Of a stretch of DNA of 64,000 nt, positions 58,001 to 64,000 are shown piece after piece. The notes under the pieces were generated by a model that was not told the DNA's origin, searched no databases, and saw only the letters and a program-made list of their open reading frames with translations. The stretch covers positions 233,495 to 297,494 of the forward strand of contig OMPR01000009.1 in NCBI GenBank assembly GCA_900313015.1, given 5' to 3'. Numbering within the stretch: position 1 is the first letter of the stretch; the number at the start of each line of letters is the position of its first letter. Source of the DNA: Rhodobacteraceae bacterium EL53 (GTDB lineage Bacteria > Pseudomonadota > Alphaproteobacteria > Rhodobacterales > Rhodobacteraceae). The translations under genes were made by a program, and so were the position numbers.

Positions 58001-59445
58001 TTGACGGTGGCTCCGGTGATGACACTCTGATCGCGGGTTCCGGTGATGAGACTTTGATAGGCGGGCTCGGCGATGATTCACTTTCCGGCGGTTCTGGTGA
58101 TGACACGGCAGTTTTGAACACATCTCAAGCAAATGTCATTGGCCAAACGGTTACAGGTGGCATCCAACTGACGTCCTCCGAAGGCGTTGACTTCCTAGCG
58201 TCAGATATTGAGAGGGTCCAATTCAATGATGGGACGCTAACACTTGCTGCTGCAGGGGCTCTCATGGGTACAATCCCCAGCATCGTCAACGGCACCGACG
58301 CCGGTGAAAACGTGAATGGGACGACAGCGGCAGAGGTCGTGAACGGGCTGGGAGGCGCTGATTGGATCTCACCAGGTGGTGGGTCAGACACTGTGGATGG
58401 TGGAAGTGGCAACGACATGCTCAGCTTCTTCAACCTACCAGACACACCAGGACGTACAAACACGGAATATCGCCTCGAAATTGATATGGACGCGGGCACC
58501 GCTGTCAGCCACGACGGAATGGAGCGTATTATGTTCCAAAATATAGAACGTTTGACGGCCACGGTTTTTGCAGACCGCATCCACGGAACGTCAGGTGACG
58601 ACTCTATTCGAGGCTTGGGTGACTATGACTGGATCGTTGCCTCCGAGGGACGCGATACGATCGATGGCGGCACCGGACAGGACATGATTTCGTTCCTCGA
58701 ATGGATGAACACAGCTGCCAACGTCATCGGAGATGCGTTCACCGAAACTGGCGCTCCACCCTCAGGCACACAAGCTACTGGTGTTGTTGTGAATCTGGAA
58801 AACCCCTCAGAAAACACGAACCTAGCGTCGGGCTTAACACTGAACAGTGTTGAGCGAGTGACGGGGTCAGGGCGTCAGGACGTGTTTTACGGCGACGCGA
58901 ACCAAAACGACTTCCGGGGCCTTGGCGATTTTGACTGGTTCGTATCTTCCGATGGTGGTCGTGAACGGTATTTCGGTGGCGACGGCGTGGACACGGTCAC
59001 TTATTTCAACGCGCCGGGGGCGGTGACAGCCAGTCTTCGAAATGGGGCCACGGTCAATGGCGGCGAAACGGGCTACGGTACTCAAGGTTGGGCGGCAAGG
59101 GACTTGTACTTTGAAGTCGAAAACCTTGTTGGGTCTGAGTTTGACGACAACCTAACGGGATCGAACGAGCGCAACCAGTTGTCAGGATTGGACGGAGATG
59201 ATTTCTTGTTCGGATATGGCAATGTCGATTATCTCAAGGGGGGCGCTGGTAACGATACGATCAATGGCGGTGGATCTTCGGATTATGCTCTTTTTGATGG
59301 GAACAGGGCCGACTACACGCTCACTAGGACCGCAGCGAACCAAGTGTCGGTTAGTGGGGCGGATGGAAATGACAGCTTAATCGACGTGGAGTATTTCCGA
59401 TTTGACGACATGGATGTAACGATTTGGGATCTGGCTTTGGTCTAA
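55009..59445 (+). CDS. Large secreted RTX protein with HELVH, VWA and PPC domains
   Basis: A 1478-residue protein from the ATG at 55009 (GGGAAAGG upstream). Near residue 98 is HELVHAL, the HExxH zinc-protease motif. A short RTX block lies near 190-235. A VWA domain starts near 293 with 'VVIVIDRTGSMNND' (MIDAS). Many glycine-rich calcium-binding nonapeptides of the GGxGxDxL type follow (about 528-595, 645-720, 780-830, 1000-1035 and further to 1420). A PPC-like beta domain ('HEAFQFDATAGQQWTFDVDG', 'ADGTYIIALHPYSSGP') is near 860-980. RTX repeats and lack of a signal peptide point to type I secretion. Function may be adhesion or proteolysis. Confidence 0.85.
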   Translation: MTIETVLSHTTFVGYTAAQQATLEAALRGMYSGSATGKTLLDNVSAALPLNIKFVNGKAQAFRGTGRVEFDFAAVEDLSYFDANGKGVQVEIEHVLRHELVHALESLSDTPRGTASTDNAKGPTLVFEKAINDQLSLPNRLSYEGVDIDTAIVPGTEYTGGAAIDIALARSGNEDTSTNNPATKDLLWGRGNGSNYFKSGDGTDFLYGNGGNDVLEGGGQNDSVNGGAGTDRAVFSGKCEDYSFTNNADGTITVTDIRAGSPDGTDTLKDVEFARFSDGEIDLTTGEFACPGQNVVIVIDRTGSMNNDIAAAKAAAIEIANALFGTTEKPVASTLAIVTYWDSNTVTNLSFTKQASVADRKAAALAALDALSTSTQGGTENLNTALLHALNGNAGTWDIGNKSNKIIVFTDEDADDPELRAQVVAKSLSGDIAIDPSGLSGASSTAGAGAPAGSASFVDYTDKPFSDPYGPSPLQILPVVIGNSSTANADLEALADQTNGQVFNASSSDPSQAAQNVIAAINASSGTDGPDSLTGDAMANSIGGLGGNDTIDGLGGNDTLSGGEGDDLLSGGDGDDSLRGNAGYDTIDGGAGDDTAIVNANRGDVNVVGSTDPVVIQSADGDVTIRNVENVRFLDGTVAFANLDSLAGTNTFGSAGDDLMQGDELSNRLWGRGGNDTLEGLGGNDTLNGGLGNDMVNGGAGADELSGGGGNDTLDGGADNDTVVIDATRQNAVVDGPEGQLSIQTDQGTVTLRNIENVRFTDGSMSIADVAALRDQTILGTPNNDTLLGGYGDDTVSGLDGDDLIEGGFGNDELLSGGGQDTLLGGDGNDVLRVSETRATTEIGDTVSNPVASPMALPTNWSLAPFSDVENPTTVPNQTLVITGSGDTHEAFQFDATAGQQWTFDVDGADYDTRLTLYDSAGVQITTNDDSSASTGAGGSTSGRDSFIQYDFTADGTYIIALHPYSSGPISNTQTATLNISATGITIPPSSATDMNQLDGGSGDDTLIAGSGDETLIGGLGDDSLSGGSGDDTAVLNTSQANVIGQTVTGGIQLTSSEGVDFLASDIERVQFNDGTLTLAAAGALMGTIPSIVNGTDAGENVNGTTAAEVVNGLGGADWISPGGGSDTVDGGSGNDMLSFFNLPDTPGRTNTEYRLEIDMDAGTAVSHDGMERIMFQNIERLTATVFADRIHGTSGDDSIRGLGDYDWIVASEGRDTIDGGTGQDMISFLEWMNTAANVIGDAFTETGAPPSGTQATGVVVNLENPSENTNLASGLTLNSVERVTGSGRQDVFYGDANQNDFRGLGDFDWFVSSDGGRERYFGGDGVDTVTYFNAPGAVTASLRNGATVNGGETGYGTQGWAARDLYFEVENLVGSEFDDNLTGSNERNQLSGLDGDDFLFGYGNVDYLKGGAGNDTINGGGSSDYALFDGNRADYTLTRTAANQVSVSGADGNDSLIDVEYFRFDDMDVTIWDLALV

Positions 59446-59915
59446 GAGCTGAACACACATCCGCACAGCACGACAGAACGTATCGAGATTCAGAAGTGTC
59501 CGGCGTCCCAAATTTGGGACGCCGGAAGCGTTTGAGCGTTGAAACAGCTTTGGCTGGGTTGTTTGGCTGCGCTGTTGTTTCGCCGGTAGGATGTCCCAAA
59601 GCCATCGGATGCTTGGCGCGCAAATAGTGCATCTTTTGGAACGTCTGAATTACACTTTGGAATCCAAGGTGACTAGATGCTTGGACCGTTTTTGCTCGGC
59701 CTGATCTCAGGTCGAACTCCTAGTTGAGTGGCAATGATTTCACGAACGAAAAACCTGAACCAATTGTTCAATTAGAAAAGCCAGCGTTGGCAGTGAGAAG
59801 ATTCTAGAATGGAAGCAAAGAGGCGATTCCTTGAACAAATCACTTATATTTCAGCCTATTCTTCATATTCTTAAAGAACCTGATACAAATAGATTCGTGG
59901 AACAAAGAGGGCGCC
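59446..59915. other. Gap between RTX gene and K+ channel gene
   Basis: About 470 bases without a credible gene. It holds the perfect palindrome at 59500-59525 and, near the right end, the likely promoter area of the channel gene. Nothing else is seen. Confidence 0.5.
59500..59525 (+). terminator. Perfect 26-base palindrome after the RTX gene
   Basis: A perfectly symmetrical 26-base sequence (arms CCGGCGTCCCAAA and TTTGGGACGCCGG) lies 55 bases after the RTX stop. It could fold as a strong hairpin or act as a protein site. There is no T-run, so terminator function is uncertain. Confidence 0.5.
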
Positions 59916-60233
59916 ATGAACGCAATAGCTAAAATAACACGAGGGGTCGGCGTCGCGCTGAGCGACGGAAGGGTAAAAGGTATCTTGGCCTTTACTGTTG
60001 GCATGATTTGTTGGGCGTCGATCTTTTATCGATATGTAGAAGGGTGGAGTTGGCTTGATTCTGTGTACTTTTCTGTCGTGACTATTTCGACTGTGGGGTT
60101 TGGTGATTTTTCCCCCGAAACGGCGGCAGGTAAGATCTTTACCATGTTCTACATTATTGTCGGTCTGGGTGTCTTTGTGACGGCAGCCACCACAGTTGCA
60201 GACGCGATCCTGTCTCAAGAGGAAGACGAATAA
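59916..60233 (+). CDS. Two-helix potassium channel (Ion_trans_2)
   Basis: The 105-residue protein has two membrane helices around a pore loop with the K+ selectivity filter TVGFGD near residues 59-64 ('[20 protein letters not shown]'). This is the minimal KcsA-like pore, which works as a tetramer in the inner membrane. The tail is short and acidic, without a visible ligand domain. It stands alone with its own upstream region. Confidence 0.92.
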   Translation: MNAIAKITRGVGVALSDGRVKGILAFTVGMICWASIFYRYVEGWSWLDSVYFSVVTISTVGFGDFSPETAAGKIFTMFYIIVGLGVFVTAATTVADAILSQEEDE

Positions 60234-60417
60234 TATACAGAACTGACGTCAGTTTTACCTTGCTGTTTTCTAACGTCTGTCGGTGGTTTCATCGTCCCGA
60301 AAACGATGATTGTATGCTATTCGATTTCGCCCCGGACCTGATGTAAAAAATCAAAAACATATACATATCAAGGTTTTTGAGTGTAACATTTAGAAAACAA
60401 TGTTCTGGAGGGACGGA

Positions 60418-61497
60418 ATGGAAAAGACCCAAGACGCTAAGATCATCGATCTCGCAATACGCCTGCTGTTCCTTGGATTATTTCTCTATAGCGCGCTTGC
60501 AATGGTCGCACCGCTTGCCAGCGTGGTCATTTGGGCGGCGATTTTGTGCGTTGCCCTTTACCCTGCATTCGATTGGCTTCAAGGAAAATTGGGCGGGCGC
60601 AAATCGCTGGCTACAACGATTTTAGTCTTGCTTGGACTTTTACTTACATTAGGCCCGGTTGCAACTGCGGTCTCAGGGGCCGCCGAGCTTGGATCAGAAT
60701 TTGCTGAACAGGCCGCAAGCGGAGAGTTGAAAGTTCCACCCGCACCAGAGGGGCTTAAGGAATTTCCGTTGGTCGGCAGCAAGGTGTCCGATGTCTGGAC
60801 AATGTTTGAAAGCAACCTAAGCGGTGCGCTTGCAAAATATGGCGCTCAAATTCTGGAAGTCACCAAATCGCTCTTTGGGAAAGTCTTAGGAATTGGGATC
60901 GGCCTACTTGGGCTGGCGTTGTCGGTTATCATCATGGGCGCTCTGTTTTCTCCCGGACCGCAAGTGGTTCAGGGGCTGCAGCGGTTTGCAGATCGCGTGT
61001 TTGCACCGCGTGGCAGTGAGTTTGTTACATTGGCCGGCGCGACTATCCGGAATGTGACCAAAGGCGTGATCGGGGTTGCCGCAATTCAAGCCTTTGTCGT
61101 TTGGGCATTGCTTGCTGTGTTCGGAATCTCATCTGCGGCGACGCTGGCGTTTGTGAGCCTAATCCTGTCTATCGTTCAGATTGGCCCCGGTTTGGTTCTG
61201 ATACCAGTGATCATCTACGCTTGGAGCTCCATGTCTGGAGGCGCGGCGCTTGCGTTTACAGTGCTTGCTGTCCCTACGATGATTATGGACAGTTTCCTGC
61301 GTCCGGTGTTTATCTCAAAAGGGCTGGAAACGCCGATGCTTGTCATTCTGATTGGCGTTCTTGGCGGAATGATGGCCTATGGTCTGATAGGGATATTCAT
61401 GGGCCCAGTCTTGTTCGCGGTCTTCTATGAATTGTTCAAAGTCTGGATCGATGAGTCGCCAGAGGCCGAAACCCCTGCCGAGGGAGCGGCAGAATGA
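60418..61497 (+). CDS. AI-2E family membrane protein
   Basis: The 359-residue protein (from MEKTQDAKIIDLAIRLLFLG) has the multi-helix pattern and motifs of the AI-2E (TqsA/PerM) family: 'VVIWAAILCVALYPAFDWLQ', 'FSPGPQVVQGLQRFADRVFA', 'VGAIQAF'-like 'IGVAAIQAFVVWALLAVFGI', and 'ILIGVLGGMMAYGLIGIFMG'. Members are putative exporters of quorum signal or ions. The next gene starts four bases before its stop, so an operon is likely. Confidence 0.9.
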   Translation: MEKTQDAKIIDLAIRLLFLGLFLYSALAMVAPLASVVIWAAILCVALYPAFDWLQGKLGGRKSLATTILVLLGLLLTLGPVATAVSGAAELGSEFAEQAASGELKVPPAPEGLKEFPLVGSKVSDVWTMFESNLSGALAKYGAQILEVTKSLFGKVLGIGIGLLGLALSVIIMGALFSPGPQVVQGLQRFADRVFAPRGSEFVTLAGATIRNVTKGVIGVAAIQAFVVWALLAVFGISSAATLAFVSLILSIVQIGPGLVLIPVIIYAWSSMSGGAALAFTVLAVPTMIMDSFLRPVFISKGLETPMLVILIGVLGGMMAYGLIGIFMGPVLFAVFYELFKVWIDESPEAETPAEGAAE

Positions 61498-62558
61498 GGA
61501 AGACGATTTGGACGACACTTGCGGTCATTCTGTTTTTCCTTGTCTGGTATCTGGTTGCGGATCGCAAAACTCCCTTTACCGGCAATGCCAGAGTTAAGGC
61601 TATTGCGACCCAGATAGTACCACAGGTGACGGGCACTGTGACCGAGGTTCTGGTGGAAAACGGACAGGTTGTGAATGCGGGCGATGTCTTGCTGCGGCTT
61701 GATCGGCGTCCTTACGAGATTGATAAATCCAAGGCCGAAGCTGATCTTGAGGCCGCGACGCAGGACGTGGGTGCATCATCGGCCGAAGTCAGCGGCGCGC
61801 AGGCCAAATTGGCCCGGGCGCAGAGCGACCTGGACACCATGCGCATTCAAACGGAACGTGTTTTCGCGCTTGAAAAGAAGGGGTTGATCGCCCTCACGCG
61901 CGCAGATGACGCGCGCGGTCAGTTGGCTGAATCAGAGGCCAATCTGGAAAATGCCAAGGCCGATCTGGAAAAGGCCAAACAAAGGCTAGGGTCAAAAGGG
62001 CAGGACAATCCAAAGATTCAACGTGCCCTTGCCGAACTGGCAGATGCAGAGTTGAATCTTGAATGGACGGAATTGCGCGCCCCGGCGACAGGGGTCGTGT
62101 CTAACTTGCTCATTGCGCCGGGCACCTATGCACGGTCAGGTCAGGATCTGCTTACGTTCCTTGATGCAACGGACATTTGGATCGAAGCCTATTTCACCGA
62201 AAACAACCTTGGTCGTGCCGGAGTGGGGTCGCCTGTTGATGTGGTGTTGGATATGCATCCCGGTCAGATCATACCAGGTGTCATCGAAAGTTTTAGTTCT
62301 GCCGTATCAATGAGCGGTGGAGACGTGCCAGGCCAATTGGCCAGCCCACCTAGCACCAAAGGGTTCTTACGCGAACCAGAGCGGTTCCCAGTGCGTATTG
62401 TGTTGCCGGGATACGAAGCCGGAAACGCTGAGGATGATCTGAGGTTTCAATTGAACGGCCAAGCTGATGTGATCATGTATCTCAGCGACAACTCTTTGTT
62501 GAACTTGGTTGGACGCGCCTACATCCGGGTGGTTTCAATTCTGTCTTATGCGTATTGA
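61494..62558 (+). CDS. HlyD/EmrA-type membrane fusion protein
   Basis: The 354-residue protein has an N-terminal anchor ('TIWTTLAVILFFLVWYLVAD'), then a biotin/lipoyl-like hybrid domain ('QIVPQVTGTVTEVLVENGQV', 'AGDVLLRLDRRPYEIDKSKA'), a long coiled coil (residues about 70-180), and the second half of the lipoyl motif ('LRAPATGVVSNLLIAPGTYA'). It would link an inner-membrane exporter to the outer membrane. Overlaps AI-2E (ATGA) and the DUF2955 gene by 11 bases. Confidence 0.92.
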   Translation: MRKTIWTTLAVILFFLVWYLVADRKTPFTGNARVKAIATQIVPQVTGTVTEVLVENGQVVNAGDVLLRLDRRPYEIDKSKAEADLEAATQDVGASSAEVSGAQAKLARAQSDLDTMRIQTERVFALEKKGLIALTRADDARGQLAESEANLENAKADLEKAKQRLGSKGQDNPKIQRALAELADAELNLEWTELRAPATGVVSNLLIAPGTYARSGQDLLTFLDATDIWIEAYFTENNLGRAGVGSPVDVVLDMHPGQIIPGVIESFSSAVSMSGGDVPGQLASPPSTKGFLREPERFPVRIVLPGYEAGNAEDDLRFQLNGQADVIMYLSDNSLLNLVGRAYIRVVSILSYAY

Positions 62559-63582
62559 AGATCGCCGATCAGTTCTGAGGCTCGCAATCGGCGTTACGGG
62601 CCTTTTTTCCCTTGGCTTGCTGTTGGGGTGGCCGCTTTCTGTCATCGGGGCGGTATTTGCAGCGTTGTTTCTGCAAGCACCCAACGCATTGCCATTGGCC
62701 GCATTCGGAAAACTCTTCGTATTCTCGATCGGATTGATGTTCGTTTCGTTTGTATTGGCGTCTATCACCGCGCCTTATCCGGCTGTGTTTCTCATTCTGG
62801 TGGCAAGTGCGATCATTTTATCGTTTGTTTGGTCTGTGTCAGGGGCCGGAGTTTTGCCGGGTGTCATCGCCTTGATGGGCGCGCTGATGATCCCCAATCT
62901 TGTCTTACAATCATCGGATCTTGCATTTGTCCTGGTGCTCTGGATTCCGGCAAATCTGTTTCTAGCCGGGTTTGCTTCCACCTTAATGTTTGTACTCATT
63001 CCTGCTGCACCACCTACCAATGCTCAGAAAAAAGCGGCTGCCGCAGCGCAGGACTTTGACCCATATCGGCGTATTGTCAGGATGTCGCTGGTCACGGTTC
63101 CGTTTGCGTTGGTGTTCTTTTTGTCCGGTGCGTCAGCCTTGCTGGTGTTGTTTTTTGTGGCCTTGTTGAGCCAGCAGCTTGCCGCCTTGCCTGCAGCAGG
63201 GAAAGCTGTTGCCAAGGCGATGTTGACAGCAAACCTATTAGGTGCAGCGGTTTCGATAATCTGTTACGAGATCAATGTCATTGCACCAGTCATCATGACG
63301 CCAATCCTCCTTTGCTTTTTCTTTTGCTTGTCATTGGGGGCGCTTGGTAAATCTCAAAACTTATTCGCATCCGCTGCGGGTTCGGCAATTACGACTGCTT
63401 TGGTTGTTTATGGTGGCTCAATTGCACCCTTCTCAGACGATGCAGACGTCAAAAGTATCACGCGTGTTCTGCAGGTTGCTAGTGCCTCGATTTTTGTGAT
63501 CGTGGCTTACGTGGTCGTTGACGAGTTTTGGCCGGAAAGAAAGCGACGAAGCGGTCGTTTAAAAACTCAATCAACAACTTAA
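62548..63582 (+). CDS. DUF2955-family membrane protein
   Basis: The 344-residue protein (from the ATG at 62548, inside the HlyD gene end) has about ten hydrophobic segments in two blocks joined by a charged loop near residue 170 ('NAQKKAAAAAQDFDPYRRIV'). This matches DUF2955/FUSC-like proteins that pair with EmrA-type fusion proteins. It probably forms the inner-membrane part of an exporter. Substrate is unknown. Confidence 0.85.
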   Translation: MRIEDRRSVLRLAIGVTGLFSLGLLLGWPLSVIGAVFAALFLQAPNALPLAAFGKLFVFSIGLMFVSFVLASITAPYPAVFLILVASAIILSFVWSVSGAGVLPGVIALMGALMIPNLVLQSSDLAFVLVLWIPANLFLAGFASTLMFVLIPAAPPTNAQKKAAAAAQDFDPYRRIVRMSLVTVPFALVFFLSGASALLVLFFVALLSQQLAALPAAGKAVAKAMLTANLLGAAVSIICYEINVIAPVIMTPILLCFFFCLSLGALGKSQNLFASAAGSAITTALVVYGGSIAPFSDDADVKSITRVLQVASASIFVIVAYVVVDEFWPERKRRSGRLKTQSTT

Positions 63583-63673
63583 AATGCCATTTCCTCACTG
63601 TTGGGAACATCCAAAATGGAATAGTATGTCCGTTTTTCCGGTTACATCGGAGAAGAACGGTTGTCTTTACTTA

Positions 63674-64000
63674 GGCACGGGATCTATTAATCTGACTTGC
63701 TGGTTCGGCGTGATTCAAGCTCCTAAACTGCGGGGGCTATATGAGCAATCTTTACTGGCTGAACGAAGATCAAATGGCACGGATTCGGCCCTATTTTCCG
63801 AAGAGCCAAGGTGTGCCACGCGTCGATGATCGTTGCGTGCTGAGTGGTATTATATTCATCAATCGCAATAGCTTACGTTGGTCTGATGCGCCAAAGGAGT
63901 ATCCTCCACCTAAGACGCTTTATAATCGTTGGAAGCGGTGGAGCGATATGGGCGTGTTTGCCCGAATTATGGAGGGCCTTGCCGCTGAAGCGCCTGACCA
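63674..64000 (+). mobile_element. IS5-family element (IS427-like), copy 2, cut by window edge
   Basis: The left end GCACGGGATCTATTAATCTG follows TTAG. The sequence from the shared GTTCGGCGTGATTCAAGC onwards matches copy 1 in the opposite orientation almost base for base. Only the first part of the element is inside the window. Confidence 0.85.
63741..64000 (+). CDS. IS5-family transposase orfA, copy 2 (3' end outside window)
   Basis: 86 residues are visible, starting MSNLYWLNEDQMARIRPYFP. They match copy 1 at 31.1-31.5 kb except for three residues (RCVL for RRVL, NSLRW for NDLRW, and LRWSD for LRWPD). The frame is open to the end of the window. It is a DDE transposase whose catalytic part would be in orfB, not seen here. 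Confidence 0.88.
   Translation, partial: MSNLYWLNEDQMARIRPYFPKSQGVPRVDDRCVLSGIIFINRNSLRWSDAPKEYPPPKTLYNRWKRWSDMGVFARIMEGLAAEAPD

Noticed and set aside
55560..59300. Tandem repeats that could be taken for a CRISPR array or DNA repeat array
   Set aside because: The periodicity is that of RTX nonapeptide codons within one open frame; there are no spacers of constant length.

Overview
The window looks like chromosome from a marine alphaproteobacterium of the Roseobacter group (Rhodobacterales). The reasons are the recA-alaS order, an alphaproteobacterial SOS box (GAAC-N7-GAAC) in front of recA, an Irr-type iron control element in front of an iscR-suf operon, a sulfotransferase-like gene of the kind mislabelled gamma-glutamyl kinase in roseobacters, and a Rhodobacter-type phage module. 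All identifications come from reading the sequence; no database search was run.

Layout. 1-2.5 kb is backbone: an MscS channel (cut by the window edge), an AlaX-type editing protein and tRNA-Ser(GGA). About 2.5-31.5 kb is a mosaic island that begins right after the tRNA. Its first half (2.5-16.5 kb) is a GC-rich prophage remnant: RuvC-like resolvase, ParB-methyltransferase, small phage genes, terminase, gpW-like protein, portal, head protease, lysis genes, plus an inserted IS110 element. There is no integrase, repressor, capsid or tail gene. The head protease is fused in frame to the end of a DUF6127-like protein, which suggests that one deletion removed the capsid and tail genes. Several phage genes carry in-frame stops.

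The second half (16.5-31.5 kb) is a defence-like island. A WYL regulator (frameshifted) and a HEPN protein are divergent from a small protein, a RecB-like nuclease/Upf1-like helicase (one amber codon) and an intact 1401-residue protein with an HSP90-like ATPase domain and a DUF3883-like C-terminus. This may be an undescribed defence module, now partly inactivated. After it lie a heavily decayed type I restriction locus (hsdR, a 3' piece of hsdS, no hsdM) with a HEPN/zinc-ribbon gene joined to hsdR, and an IS5-family element at the edge of the island.

31.6-63.6 kb is mostly intact backbone: sulfotransferase-like gene, recA, alaS, DUF1330, typA, an SMR pump, icd, a tandem HD protein, an alpha/beta hydrolase, then iscR - cysteine desulfurase - sufB - methyltransferase-like - pyruvyltransferase-like - sufC - sufD - two YIP1-like membrane proteins - sufS. 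tRNA-Arg(CCG) follows, then a 1.6 kb stretch with no convincing gene, a large secreted RTX protein with a HELVH metalloprotease-like motif, a VWA domain and a PPC domain, a two-helix K+ channel, and an AI-2E-like / HlyD-like / DUF2955 membrane gene set. A second copy of the IS5-family element, in opposite orientation, runs off the right edge, so about 32 kb of backbone lies between inverted IS copies.
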